Shown piece by piece: positions 1-12,503 of a DNA stretch of 64,000 bases (its first letter is position 1; every line of letters starts with the position of its first letter). This DNA comes from Henckelia pumila (taxonomy: Eukaryota > Streptophyta > Magnoliopsida > Lamiales > Gesneriaceae). A model generated the notes under the pieces. That model was not told where the DNA came from. It saw only the letters and a list, made by a program, of their open reading frames with translations, and did no database searches. Both the position numbers and the translations under genes were made by a program. Location: contig NW_027331831.1 in NCBI RefSeq assembly GCF_033568475.1, positions 6,634,001 to 6,698,000 on the forward strand, read 5' to 3'.

Positions 1-196
1 TAATTCAAATTATTTTTATTTAGTTCCTATCCTTTTGTTAATTAATTCAAATTATCTCATATATATATGTTAGTAAGTATTAATGTGAATGGTCTGTGTA
101 AATGGGCAACATGATTTTGATTATTCGTACTTTATCTGCATTTTTAAAGATTTTTTTATTGTTAACGAATATTGTAGTAATTTTAATAATTGATTT

Positions 197-1249
197 TTGT
201 ATATAGATTTCATCATGTCGAACATCACCAAACTTGAATTTGAAGCACTTGATTTGTCCGGAAAGAACTACTTGTCATGGATATTGGATGTCGAGATCCA
301 TCTTATCTCTATGAATTTAGGGGATACAATCAAAGAAGGAAATGAAATGTCCCAGCAGGATCGTGCAAAAGCACTCATTTTCCTTCGTCATCATCTCAAC
401 GATGGGTTGAAAACCGAATATCTCACTGTGAAAGAACAACAAGAGCTTTGGAAAAATCTAAAAGGAAGATTTGACCATCAGAGAACTATTGTTCTTCCAA
501 GAGCTCGATACGAATGGATGCATCTACGCTTACAAGATTTCAAGTCTGTAAGTGATTATAATTCTGCATTATTTAAGATAAGCTCCACCCTAATACTCTG
601 TGGAGAGAAAGTCACGGATCAAGACATGTTAGAAAAAACATTCTCTACTTTTCACGCATCAAATGTGCTCCTGCAGCAGCAATATCGTGAACGTGGATTC
701 AAAAAGTACTCCGAGCTAATATCTTGCTTACTAGTTGCTGAACAAAATAATGAGTTACTCATGAAAAATCACCAATTGCGCCCAACTGGATCTACACCAT
801 TTCCTGAAGCAAATGGAAATGCATTTCCTGAAGCAAATGCTAACTCAGCACAAAATCATAACAATGAGAGCAGGCGTGGCCGTGGCCATGGCCGTGGGCG
901 TGGCCAAAGAAGAAACTATCAGCAACAAATTGGAAAGAAACATAAGACAAGCCACCAGCAGTGGAATTCCAATAATGAAGAAGCAAATGAAAAAAGTTCA
1001 AAGGAGTTTGAAGATAAATGTTATAGATGTGGGGTGGAAGGACATTGGTCTCGTACCTGTCGTACAGCAAAACATCTTGTGGATCTTTACCAAAGCTCGA
1101 TGAAGGAAAAAGGAAAAATAGAGGCAAATCTTGTGGATTCTGATGATCCAGTTGATATAACTCACTTGGATGTCTCTGATTTCTTCGCTCATCCTGATGG
1201 AAATATAGATCATTTGATTGGTGGTGGTGTGTTAGAAAACAAAGAATAA
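197..1249 (+). CDS. Ty1/copia gag (fossil element part)
   Basis: Capsid/nucleocapsid polyprotein of the copia element. The N-terminal part is the UBN2-type gag domain, opening with the LEFEALDLSGKNYLSW block common in plant copia gag. It is followed by a Gly/Arg-rich stretch (GRGHGRGRGQRR) and one CCHC zinc knuckle (CYRCGVEGHWSRTC) that binds RNA. The ATG at 197 is first in frame; a second ATG at 215 (MSNITKLEFE) fits family starts better. Part of a fossil mobile element, not a host gene. Confidence 0.88.
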   Translation: MYIDFIMSNITKLEFEALDLSGKNYLSWILDVEIHLISMNLGDTIKEGNEMSQQDRAKALIFLRHHLNDGLKTEYLTVKEQQELWKNLKGRFDHQRTIVLPRARYEWMHLRLQDFKSVSDYNSALFKISSTLILCGEKVTDQDMLEKTFSTFHASNVLLQQQYRERGFKKYSELISCLLVAEQNNELLMKNHQLRPTGSTPFPEANGNAFPEANANSAQNHNNESRRGRGHGRGRGQRRNYQQQIGKKHKTSHQQWNSNNEEANEKSSKEFEDKCYRCGVEGHWSRTCRTAKHLVDLYQSSMKEKGKIEANLVDSDDPVDITHLDVSDFFAHPDGNIDHLIGGGVLENKE

Positions 1250-1439
1250 TGTTTTCTATGACTTTGTTTTTACTTGGAGTTCAATTTTTTCGTTATTAGG
1301 TTATCGTTGTCTAGTTATTGTTTTGAATTTCAATTCATGTTTAGGATTTTCGGTGATGTTATTTGATTATTATTCAATAAATTTTATTTATCATTTTATT
1401 GAAATTATTGCTTATTGAGTTATATTTTGTTTTAGATTA

Positions 1440-4400
1440 ATGATGAAATATCACGATGAATGCCTCGCAGACAGCGGTACAACACATACCATCCTTCAAA
1501 ATAAAAGATACTTTTTGGAATTAACATTAGCTGAAAATAATGTTATAACAATATCAGGTGCATCAAAAATTATTGAAGGCTATGGAAAGGCAAAAATCAT
1601 TTTACCAAATGATACAAGCATATACATTGAAAATGCATTATATGCTAGCAAATCCAGCAGAAATTTGCTCAGCTTTAAAGATATCCGTCGAAATGGATAT
1701 CATATTGAAACATTAAATGAGAATAATTTTGAATACCTTGGTATTACATCTATTATATCTGGCCAGAAGCAGATAAAAGAAAAGTTATGTGCACTCCCTT
1801 CTGGGATGTATTTTACCACAATAAAAGCAGTTGAAGCAAACACTTGCACAAACCAGAAGTTTATCGACCAACAAAGCTTCAAACTATGGCATGATCGGCT
1901 TGGTCACCCTGGGGCAACAATGATGCGCAAAATAATAATGAACTCACATGGACACCCTTTAAAGAACCAGAAGATTCTTTTGCATAATGATTATTCATGT
2001 GTTGCTTGTTCACAAGGCAAACTAATTATAAGACCTTCTCCTACAAAGGTTGATGTTGAAATTCCAACCTTCTTGGAAAGAATCCATGGGGATATTTGTG
2101 GGCCTATACACCCACCATGTGGACCATTTCGATATTTCATGATATTGATTGATGCGTCTACTAGATGGTCACATGTGAGTTTGCTTTCAACTCGAAATAT
2201 AGCATTTGCTAGATTACTTGCGCAAATTATTAAATTACGAGCTCAATTCCCAGATTATTCAATCAAGAAAATTCGTCTTGATAATGCCGCTGAGTTTAAA
2301 TCGCAGGCATTTGATGAATATTGTATATCAATAGGGATTTCAGTTGAGCATTCAGTTGCCCATGTTCATACACAAAATGGCTTAGCAGAGGCATTTATTA
2401 AACGGTTGCAGTTAATTGCTAGACCATTACTAATGAGAACGAAACTTCCATCTTCTGCGTGGGGCCATGCCATAATACATGCTGCATCATTGGTTCGCAT
2501 AAGACCAACTAATTATCACCAATACTCACCCTTACAACTTGCTTACGGTCGAGAACCTGATGTTTCTCACCTTCGAGTATTTGTTTGTTCAGTTCAAGTC
2601 CCTCTCCCACCCACACAACGAACCAAAATGGGTCCACAACGTAGAGTTGGGATTTATGTGGGATTTGATTCACCATCTATTATTAGATATTTGGAACCTT
2701 TGACTGGTGATCTTTTTACTGCGAGATTTGCATATTGCCACTTTGATGAGTCAGAGTTTCCAACTTTAGGAGTAGTAAAGTTGTATCCTGAAGAACAACG
2801 AAAAGTTAGTTGGAATGAGAAAACACTATCTCATTATGATCCTCGAAATAATCAAAGTGAGCAAGAAGTTGAAAGAATCATTCACTTGCAAAGAATTGCG
2901 AATCAATTGCCTGATGCTTTTGTCAATACAAAGAATGTGACAAAGTCACATATACACGCAGAGAATACACCTGTGAAAATTGATGTCCCTGTAGGACCAA
3001 CAAATATTCAACCTGCAAACGAATCTAAAATACGCCAGAAGCGTGGTCGACCAATTAGTTAAAAGGAAACTGTACCTCGAAAAAGAAAGGTACAAGATAA
3101 AGAAAATTCAAAAGCTCCCGAAGAAGAAATTCCGGATGATATTGTAAGAGAAATCAATGAACCTGATATAGGAAATATTCCTGAAGAATTGCAAATTGGT
3201 GAAAATAATGAGATTTCAACAAATTACATATCATCTCAAAAATTGTGGGATCGAAATAATACAATTATTGATAATGTCTTTGTGTTAAATGTGGCCTTTG
3301 ACATTATGCATAATGGGAATTTAGAACCACAATCGGTTAATGATTGTCAAAAGAGAAATGATTGGCCAAAATGGAAAGAGGCCATACAAGCTGAATTAGA
3401 TTCACTAGAAAGACGTAAAGTGTTTGGACCCGTAGTTCGAACCCCTAAAAATGTAATCCCAGTAGGATACAGGTGGGTTTTTGTACGAAAGAGGAATGCA
3501 AATGACGATATTGTAAGATACAAAGCTCGACTCGTAGCCCAAGGTTTCTCGCAGAGACCTGGAATTGACTATGAGGAAACATATTCGCCTGTGATGGATG
3601 CCACTACTTTTCGATTCCTGATCAGTTTAGCAGTATCAGAAAATCTTGATATGCAACTCATGGATGTAGTAACTGCTTATCTTTATGGTTCACTTGATAG
3701 TGATATATATATGAAAGTCCCTGAAGGACTCAAACTATCAAGAGAAAATAATGCAACTCCCAAGACTATGTTATCAATAAAACTGCATAAATCCTTGTAT
3801 GGATTAAAGCAATCTGGACGCATGTGGTACAATTGTCTTAGTGAATATTTGTTAAAAGAAGGGTACACAAATAATGCTATTTGTCCATGCGTATTTATTA
3901 AAAAAACAGATAAGGGTTTTGCAATTGTGGCAGTATATGTTGATGATCTAAATCTTATTGGCACTCCAGAAGAGCTTGCTAAAACTGCCAATTACTTGAA
4001 AAATGAGTTCGAGATGAAAGACTTGGGAAGGACAAAATTTTGTCTTGGACTACAGATTGAACATTTACAAGATGGGATATTTGTTCATCAATCATCATAT
4101 ATAGAGAAGATATTAAAACGTTTTTATATGGATAAGGCACATCCATTAGCATCACCAATGGTTGTTCGATCACTTGATGCTAACAAAGATCCTTTTCGAC
4201 CGCTTGAAGATGGAGAAAAGATCATAGGTCCAGAAGTACCATATCTAAGTGCGATTGGAGCATTGTCATATCTCGCAAATTATACTCGTCCTGATATAGC
4301 ATTTTCTGTTAATCTTCTAGCGAGATATAGCTCATGTCCAACCCGAAGACATTGGAATGGTGTAAAACACATTTTTCGTTACCTTCGTGGTACAACCGAT

Positions 4401-4937
4401 ATGGGATTATTTTATTCAACAAAATCAAAGTCTTCTTTAGTTGGATATGCAGATGCAGGTTATCTTTCCGATCCACATAAAGCTAAATCCCAGACAGGCT
4501 ATGTGTTTACACGAGGAAACACTGCCGTATCATGGAGGTCAGTGAAACAATCCCTAACAGCAACATCTTCAAATCACTCTGAGATTATGGCAATGCATGA
4601 AGCAAGTAGAGAATGTGTATGGCTGAGATCTATGACGCAACACATCCAAGAATCATGCGGGTTGCCAACAACCAAAGATAGCCCAACAGTTATATTCGAA
4701 GACAATACTGCATGCATTGCACAAGTAAAAGGGGGCTACATCAAAGGGGATAGAACAAAGCATATCTCACCGAAGTTCTTCTACACACACGAGCTTCAAG
4801 AAAAGGGTGATATTGATGTCCATCAGATTTGTTCAAGTGATAATGTAGCTGACCTATTTACAAAGGCACTGCCGACATCAACTTTCAAGAAATTGGTGCA
4901 CAAAATAGGGATGCATCAGTTAAAGGATCTTAGATGA
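1440..4937 (+). pseudogene. Ty1/copia pol region (fossil element part)
   Basis: The pol region in the order typical of copia: an aspartic protease with its DSGTT box, an integrase with the zinc-binding N-terminus and catalytic core, a reverse transcriptase with the YVDD box, and RNase H near the 3' end. The whole region looks broken at about one place. It is described only as part of the element spanning the left end of the window. Confidence 0.9.
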
Positions 4938-5090
4938 TTGAGATCAGGGGGAGCATCTATTGCTGTACTCTTTTTCCTTCGTTCAGGTTTTTCCCATTGG
5001 GTTTTTCTGACAAGGTTTTAATGAGGCAGCACTCAAGACCCCATATTTCTCTGTAGCGATTTGTTAATTCAATAATCATCTAAGGGGGAG

Positions 5091-5247
5091 TGTTATAGAT
5101 AATGTGTTGTAGATGATCATTGAGATTAGGTTTATCGTGTTATCTACTATTCAAATCTGTAAATACATTCTATAAATAGAGGCCTCCAATAGTGAATAAA
5201 GCACTTCTATTCATTCTCTCAACTCCATATTCTTTATAATTTTAACA
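5091..5247 (+). repeat. 3' LTR of the copia element
   Basis: Begins TGTTATAGAT directly after the purine tract TAAGGGGGAG and ends TTTAACA, so it has TG...CA termini. It is about 157 bp, short for a copia LTR. A TATA-like stretch (CTATAAATAGAGG) at 5171-5183 is the likely promoter. The matching 5' LTR is outside the window. Confidence 0.8.
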
Positions 5248-6710
5248 AATCTCACATTTTCAACCTAAAAGCCATTTATCAAACTTGTGGCCCAAAATCA
5301 AAAGCCCATCACCGAGTCCCGAAATTCTTCTTGTTGGGCCAAGTCAAACTTAATATTTTTTGGGCAAACAATTATTATTATTTTTAAAAATAATAATAAG
5401 AATAATAAAATAAAATAAAATAATTTCGTCACTATGTGTTTGTCGAAACCAATTAGTATTGCAAATGATTCCTTTTACATTAATGGCGGACTCTCTTGTT
5501 TCCATCTCCATTGAATAATTAATTAGGATATATAATACATTATACATCAACTAATTAATTATATGCTTAAGATATTTGGTAGCAAGTTACATTCACTTTA
5601 TATGGATGTCAATAATAAATGAATTAAATGTGTTGTCGTAATAAAAGTTGAAGATAATTTTTAAATGAAACAAGCCAATAATGACCGTATTTATTCTAGT
5701 ATTATTTTTTACAGTTCTATATATATATAAACAGCATTTATGCCAGTTTTTATTTTGAATTATTTTCACATAGTTGGAAAAGTTCATGCACGGTTCCAAT
5801 TTAAAATTTTGCCTCAATCCATGGATTGGATTGATGTTAATACTTTTCCTTCTTGGTTACAAAAAATTGTATAGGCAGATATTATGATTTAATGTCATCG
5901 TTTTATCTTCAAAAAAAAAATTTCCTTTATTTAATATATATTGTGATAGGTGGTATTATTTATTTTTTAAATTTTAATAAATATAAACTGTCATAATTGT
6001 TATCGACTGATCACTAAAGTACTAATTAAACTACATATTTTTTCATAAGCATACATTGTTTAAGCACCAACAATTTAAAATGTTCTCTTGCATAAAAATT
6101 ATACTATTGTGAAACCGTATCACATGTCTATATCCATGAAAAAAATTGACTTGACTTATATTTATCATAAAAAGTAATACTTTAGAAATTAGACATGCAT
6201 GATTTAGGCCGGGTTGAGATTCGTCTCACAAAATTAACCCGTGAGATGATTTTACAATAATTTTTGTCATATTTGTTTACATAATTTTTTCTGAGTGATG
6301 TTATACGTATAACGAAATTTGTACAACAGTTTTTACACCATACAAAATTCAATACAAAAATTTAATTTTATCAAATTTCATGATACATTGAATATAAAAT
6401 CTAACGATATAATATCAAATCTACGAGATAATATCAAAATATCACGACATATTTTTTGTAAAATATCGTTAAACAACATATTGGTTGTATATTTAGCATT
6501 TTTTTAAATCTTTGTTAAAATTTAATTATTTTTAAATCAATTTATCAAGTTTCATTTGTGAACAATAATCGTTTAAATTGCTTTACCTTGAAAATAAAAG
6601 AATGGAATCTTAAGATAAAATAAAAACTTGTTTTAAAAATTATTATTATAAAATAAAAATGCAAGATTCTTTTTTTTCCTTCTTCATTTTTACATGAAGC
6701 TTCTTTTGGG

Positions 6711-6769
<59 letters not shown>

Positions 6770-6955
6770 GCGATATATTGTATTTAATGAAAATATGTTT
6801 TTCCTATAAAAAAAAAAGCTATGTACTTTTTTTTAAAAGGCTATGTAGCATTTTAAAAATCCAACGGTATTTAAAAATAAAATATTTGTGCTCAATAAAA
6901 TATATCTGTAAAAAAAAATGAAAAAAAAATTAATTTTCCTCTTAACCCACTTTAA
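5248..6955. other. AT-rich intergenic spacer
   Basis: No coding signal is recognised. Short open frames are low-complexity. The spacer holds a TTA microsatellite at 6711-6768 and many poly-A/T runs. Around 6206-6262 is a fragment with the GTCTCACAAAATTAACCCGTGAGA wording shared by a common plant MITE family, without clear ends. Confidence 0.6.
6711..6768. repeat. (TTA)n microsatellite
   Basis: About 19 uninterrupted TTA units, ending at TTACG. The poly-leucine open frame across it is an artefact of the repeat. Confidence 0.95.
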
Positions 6956-7274
6956 GGAAAAATTATAATTTTAGACTAATATGTTTGTCATTTTGTGATT
7001 TTTGTTATATATATTTTCATATTTCAGTTTTAGTCCTGCATGTTCTGTTTTTTTGCAAATTTAGTTTTTTTTTTCTTCGAAAATGATTACGTGTCACTAT
7101 AAAAGTCAGCTCCACGTCAGCAGTGCATTTGTGTCACATCAGCGCCACATCGAAAAAAGAATTAAAGGACAAAAAAAAAAAAACAAAGACAACGGACTAA
7201 AACTGAAATATGAAAATATAGAAGACCGAAATCGCAAAGTGACAAACATACACGACCAAAAAAAAAAAATTTCC
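6956..7274. mobile_element. MULE-type MITE, copy 1, with 9-bp target duplication
   Basis: A non-coding element of about 319 bp with long terminal inverted repeats. The left arm includes ATGTTTGTCATTTTGTGAT and TTTCATATTTCAGTTTTAG; the right arm repeats the same text in reverse complement. Both sides are flanked by the identical 9-mer CCACTTTAA (6947-6955 and 7275-7283), the target-site length typical of Mutator-like elements. It belongs to the same family as 62136-62447. It has no coding capacity and would depend on a transposase elsewhere. Confidence 0.85.
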
Positions 7275-7283
7275 CCACTTTAA

Positions 7284-7960
7284 TAACTAGCAAAAATTAA
7301 AAGAAATTGCTTAAGGGGTGTTCAAATTGGTGGAGTAAGTAAATATCTGATCAGTGATCAGTTGTTCGATTTATCTTACTAACACTTTATTGGACTAATC
7401 TGTCATGCTTAGTGTGATTTATTTTACTAACCAAATTTACAAGCTATTGTGTTAATCTGATTTACTGACTAGCGTGGTTTGAACCACACCAACTTAACTT
7501 GTAGGTTATTGCGTTGTTCATGATTTACTTAGTGCTTTTGCAGCCTATTACATCAGTAGGTCGAACATCTGACGTTTATCCACTACTATGAGATATCACG
7601 TAATAGAAAAAAAGTTGTAAGCCATCAAATTAGAGAATCGTCGACATAATTATTAAACATTTTAGATACATAGTAAATTTATTATCTACAAATATCTTAT
7701 ATAAAATAATATATATAATAAATATAATATAAATAATAATATAATAATAAATAAATGGGTAGATAAAACTAGTCTTCTTCTCTATTGGTGGGAAAAAAAA
7801 AATAATATTCAAAAGAAAAATTGGTTGCTTACTTGCTTTGGGTGTAGACTGTATACTGCAGAAGCCGACAACCCTCAAGAATATACTGCCCAACCGAACG
7901 AGCTAGCGCCGAGGAATTCTACCCCGTCGGACAAGAAAATTAAATTTGAAAAAATATATA
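7284..7960. other. Intergenic and upstream region of the PMI1-related gene
   Basis: No gene is recognised. 7300-7620 is moderately complex but unassigned, and 7680-7760 is a TA-rich stretch. The last part is presumably promoter for the gene that follows; I see no convincing TATA box. Confidence 0.45.
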
Positions 7961-8013
7961 TGTAGGTCTCAAGTCTCAGCAGAAAACATCGTTTCTCTGA
8001 ATCAAAGATATCT

Positions 8014-8562
8014 GTAAGTTCCAAGATTGTGTGTCGGTTGGATTTTATATGATCGTTTGATTCAGTCGCTTCTTGAATGGGCTCTAGTTATGCATCAATA
8101 ATTGTCGGTGTTGATGTGTTTTATGTTTTACATACGGGATTTTCTCTGTTTGATTTAATTTGAATATATTTACTTTTTCTGTGTTGAAACGTTTTGGTTC
8201 ATTGGAGTGAAGTTGGAGCAAAGTAGTGAGTGTTTGATGCCATCTTGGATCTTTTCCTTTTTAAGGAAGACTACAATAATCAATCCGATTATTAATGTGA
8301 ATGAAATGAAGTAGAAATGATGTGATGGGTTAGAGATTTATAATTGATTCAATCTCTGATACAGTGCAGATGATGAGCGGGGAAAGCTAAGTATCCAAAA
8401 ACAAGGAACATAAGAAACATTTGCTTTAACCGATTGTGATTTAGCTACTACCGCACTTCGAGTGCTGAATTGTTTTACTTTGCCTTTCTGATTGGTGTTT
8501 TAGCCACTGTCATTGCCATTATTAGCAGTCGAATATGGTCAGGCAAGTTTAAAGTTTTGCAG
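8014..8562 (+). other. Probable 5'-UTR intron of the PMI1-related gene
   Basis: A good donor (TCT|GTAAGTTCC at 8014) and a good acceptor (GTTTTGCAG ending at 8562) bracket a region without an in-frame ATG for the downstream protein. The predicted first coding exon begins at 8563, three bases before the chosen ATG. This is inferred from splice signals only. Confidence 0.5.
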
Positions 8563-8565
8563 GAT

Positions 8566-11500
8566 ATGTCATCAGAACTCAACTTCGTGAAGACGGACAA
8601 AGAAGAGTTTGGCGGTGGGCTTTTGTTGCACGATATTGAAGAAATCAGCCACGCCCTTTATTTACATGGAAACCAGCGCAAGGCATTGAATCCAACTTCT
8701 GATCACCGTATTAATGTGGTAGCTAAATACGGCCTTTTAGAAGCAAGAAATAAATTTAAGATTCAAGATTCACCACAAAAGGACAAAAAATCATCAATAT
8801 GGAATTGGAAGCCTTTAAAGGCTCTGACCCACAACCGTAATCATCAGCTTAATTGTTGTTTCTTTCTCCACGTGCACGCTATCGAAGGGTTGCCTTCGAA
8901 TTGTAACGGTCTTAACCTGTGTGTGGCTTGGAGTCGGAAGGGAAAGATGTTGAAAACTCACCCTTCCCGTGTATATTTGGGACTGGCCGAATTTGAAGAG
9001 ACTCTCATGGACTGGAGTACTGTTAATTGTAGCAGAAACAGGACTCATAATTCAGCAAACTATGAACCGAAAGTCTTCTTGCTTCATACCTCAGTGATAG
9101 GGGCTACAACAATTGACATTGGGAAACACTGGATTGATCTAACAAGGTTGCTCCCCATGACTTTGGAGGAGTTAGAGAGTGAAGAGGGGGGCTCAGGGAA
9201 GTGGACTACTAGCTTTAAGCTCACAGGCATAGCAAAAGGTGCCATGTTGAATGTTAGTTTTGGATTTTTCTTGATGGATAGCAAGTCATTTGAGTCAGGT
9301 AATCATGTGAAAGTTCCTAATGCTGAGAGCAAACGTGGACCAACCAGAGCAAATTATATTACTGATTTTGGTAATAGTCATAAAACAAGCCAGATAAATT
9401 ACCATGGTACCATCCCTACAGGTTCACGTAAACGGTCGCATCGTCGGTCCCAGTCACTAGAACTGAAATTTCTAGATGAAAATCTCCCAAGCACAGGATC
9501 GAAACTCGCAGATTCAGTTTCTTTGTTGTACCAAAAGCTTGACCAGGAAAAGATGTGTGATGTTCTGGAGTTTGATTATGCTCACGAGTCTTTGCAGTCC
9601 CTAGAACCTAAGGCTGCCCCTTCTCTTGAGTCTGCTGGTGGTAATATTGCACACGAGGTTGATGATACCAGGTTTTCCATAACTGAGCTCGGTTTAGAAA
9701 GATCCATGTTGGATCAGGCGAAGCTCGAGCGACATGGTAGTCAAAGAATGGACAGTTCTCGAATTGAAATTATTAATGTTGCCGAAATTTTTGATTGGGA
9801 AGAGATAGTTTTTGATGAGAAGATTGAATGTAATCCAAAGCTTGGTAGTGATGACCATGACGAGATTGATGATACCAAACACATAGAAAATAGCTTGTCC
9901 ATTAAAGAACCATCTGACGAAGAACTTGATTTAGTTTTCTATGATTTGATGGCATCTAGATCAGCAGATTTAGATTCGCCACATGTCATAAACAATATTT
10001 ATGAGCAAGAAACATCCATGAAAATCCAGTCTTGCAACAAAAGTAGTAAGGTTCATAAATCTCTTAGCTTGGACGATGCTGCAGAATCTATAGAAAACGA
10101 TTTTCTTAACATGTTGTGTCGTAAACAGAGTACAGATGACATAGTTTTTGATAGCTATCTTGAGTCTCCCAGAGGTCAACTATTGAAACAGTTTGAGGAG
10201 GACAACCTTCCGTGGGAAAATGACTCTCTTGATACCGATGTGATAATGGAGCAGGAATTTTTTTGTCGCATGCCCAATGGCTATGAGAGAATGCCACATG
10301 CAGAAGATTTTGGTTTGTCCCCAGCTACTCTAGCTGATGAACAGTATCTAGGTACTATAACCCACTCACTGAGTAAACAAAATGCCAAATTAATCGAAAA
10401 TTTGGAAACGGAAGCTTTAATGCATGAATGGGGTTTGAATGAGAAGGATTTTCAGAATTCTCCATGTTCTAGCTCTGGTGGATTTGGAAGCCCAGTCTAT
10501 GTGCCCCCAGCAGAACCTTTAAAGTTGCCTTCTCTTCAAGAATGCCTTGGTCCAATCATTCAGATAAAGGGTGGTGGTTTCTTGAGGTCAATGAATCCTT
10601 TACTTTTCAGAAATGCAAATAATGGGGCTAGATTAATCGTGCAAGTTTCTGCTCCAGTTGTGTTTCCCAAAGCCATGGGGCTCACTGTCACGGAAATACT
10701 TCGTTGTTGGGCATCCGTAGGAGTTGAAAAGATGTCTATTCAAGCAAATAAATTGATGCCTTTGGAAGATATCACGGGGAAAATGGTACAACAAGTGGTG
10801 CCAGAGGTTGAATCCATATCAGAGGCTTTTAAGAGGTCTGTGAATTCTTGAATATGGCATCATGAAGTTTCCATCAAATTCTAATATTTCATTTTTAAAG
10901 ACTTGTTTTGTTTTTGTCTTCTTTTTTTTTTCTGAAAAGTTACAGGTCGGGTTTGGACGAGATAGATTCAGATTGTGTATCTTTTGAAAATATTGTTCCC
11001 GTGGCTATAAGCAATTTTGAATGCCTTTTACTTGAAGGACTGAGGATTCAGTCTGGTCTACCAGATCAAGAATCACCTTCGAAAGTTGGGATCCAGTGTT
11101 CCGGGAGTTCTGCTCCAGATGAGGCTACTGAAATTTGTGTGAACTTTGGTTCTGAAAGGACATCAGGCTTGCAAGTCTCTGGTGTTGATGAGTTAGTCAA
11201 ATATTCATTGTCACTGGAAGACTGGATGACGTTAGACGTTGAAGGTTTTGACACTGACTATGGCACTGATGAAAATGGTTTGAAACTTCTTGCAGCTCAT
11301 TGCGCTGAGTCTTTAGATATGAGCAGGGGACGGGATTATGCTACTTCAAATAAAAAGTTCATAATGGGTTTAAAAGTTCAGCTTAGAGATCCCTTGCGTG
11401 ATAATGAAATGGTTGGTTCCTCAATGCTTGCGATGATTGAGGTAGAGAGAATTCCCTCCCATTCACTGGCCTGCACATCAGGGAAAATTTTAAATGATGA

Positions 11501-11894
11501 AAAGGATGGTTTGGGCAAAAGATTGGTTGAAGAGATTGTTGGCTCCGAACAAAAAAGGTGGGTCTTTGAAAAGGGTATTCCTCAATTTAAATTCTCGGAA
11601 GTCCATATTACCGGCCTACTAAATACTTCAGTTGGTAAAGAGCTTTGGGGAACTAATAAACAACAGCAATCAGGATCCCGATGGTTGCTCTCTAGTGGAT
11701 TGGGTCGAACGAACAAGAATCATGTTTACAAATCTATGGCAATTGTACAGTCTTCTTCTAGAATAATGAGAATGGCATGGCCTGTGGACGTCCTTTGGAG
11801 CATATCGTCACATATCCGAGGTGAAGCAGCTACATGGGATGAGATAGTTGGGCTAAATGTGCACATAAGAAATCCTGATATTATATTCCCATAA
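8566..11894 (+). CDS. PMIR1: PLASTID MOVEMENT IMPAIRED 1-RELATED protein (NT-C2 domain)
   Basis: Two exons, 8566-10835 and 10946-11894, joined by a 110-bp GT-AG intron (phase 2), give 1072 residues. The start is the first in-frame ATG after an acceptor; upstream the frame is open to 8440 but has no ATG. Residues about 76-240 match the N-terminal C2-like (EEIG1/EHBP1) domain of PMI1 proteins, with SIWNWKPLKALTH at its front. An acidic, Ser-rich middle follows, and the conserved C-terminal blocks include LMPLEDITGKMVQQV and WSISSHIRGEAATWDEIVGL. In Arabidopsis, PMI1 is needed for chloroplast and nuclear positioning under blue light, and the related PMIR proteins form a sister clade. The sequence looks closer to PMIR1/PMIR2 than to PMI1 itself, by recollection. 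The gene is convergent with the WRKY gene, about 610 bp between stops. Confidence 0.9.
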
Positions 11895-12503
11895 AAATCC
11901 AACAGCTTGCGGGAAAAAAAACAATACATATTTGATAGTATCAGCTTTTCCTTTGGTAAAATTATATGTTGGTACTTGTCTAGAGGTTCGAAGGACCCAA
12001 ACAATAACCTCTCCTTGACGCAGATCACAGGGTAATGCTATCGTTTTGAAAGCCATAGAGATTCAGCGCATTTTTTTCCTCCAACAATGAAGGAGATAAA
12101 TTTGTTGTGGGATATGTTTAAATCACAGATTAAATCATCGATAACCAAACAACCTATTTCCTTTTGTTGCTGGTAGTGGACTTTGAAGCCTGTGTGCCAT
12201 ATGTTAATCTTAAAAACAAGTTCTGCTTTTCCTGGTAATTCTAGGATACCTTTATTTCCAACGCTTTTGAGAATGGTGGGCAATATTCGCAACAAATTAC
12301 CAGCTGTGAAATTTGTGCAATTTATTCACTTTATTTTGCAACAGTTGAGCATCCTACTGAAAGCTCTGGGATCTGTCTTAAATTACTGTCAAGAATTCTG
12401 AAAAATTCTTCAAGGTACATACAGCTGCATTCTCTATTTCTTGAAAAAGTGTAGAAGTTCAAACAATAGTGATGACATTTGTATGAAATTCCAATTACTG
12501 AAA

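Larger units (their letters stand above)
1..5247 (+). mobile_element. Ty1/copia LTR retrotransposon, 5' end outside window
   Basis: A near-complete Ty1/copia element read on the plus strand. Visible parts are gag (about 197-1249), pol with protease, integrase, reverse transcriptase and RNase H in copia order (about 1440-4937), a purine-rich tract at 5082-5090 and a short 3' LTR (5091-5247). The 5' LTR and primer-binding site lie before base 1. The spacer between gag and pol looks like the intron that plant Ty1/copia elements are known to splice in order to over-express gag. The long readable frames argue for a young insertion with about one break; LTR divergence cannot be used because only one LTR is in view. 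The lineage is tentatively Ale/Retrofit-like, judged from memory of the gag start and the reverse-transcriptase box. Confidence 0.93.

Noticed and set aside
6694-6921. Poly-leucine open frame
   Set aside because: It is a translation of the TTA microsatellite and poly-A/T runs.
6956-7274. MITEs as deletion derivatives of the large MULE at 44660-61807
   Set aside because: Their terminal repeats (GGGAAAATTGC...) do not match the large element's ends (...AATTAGGAGTAAATCC), so a different autonomous partner is needed.
8470-8565. Coding start at 8470
   Set aside because: The first codon there is TTG, and a good splice acceptor lies at 8561-8562. The family start fits the ATG at 8566.
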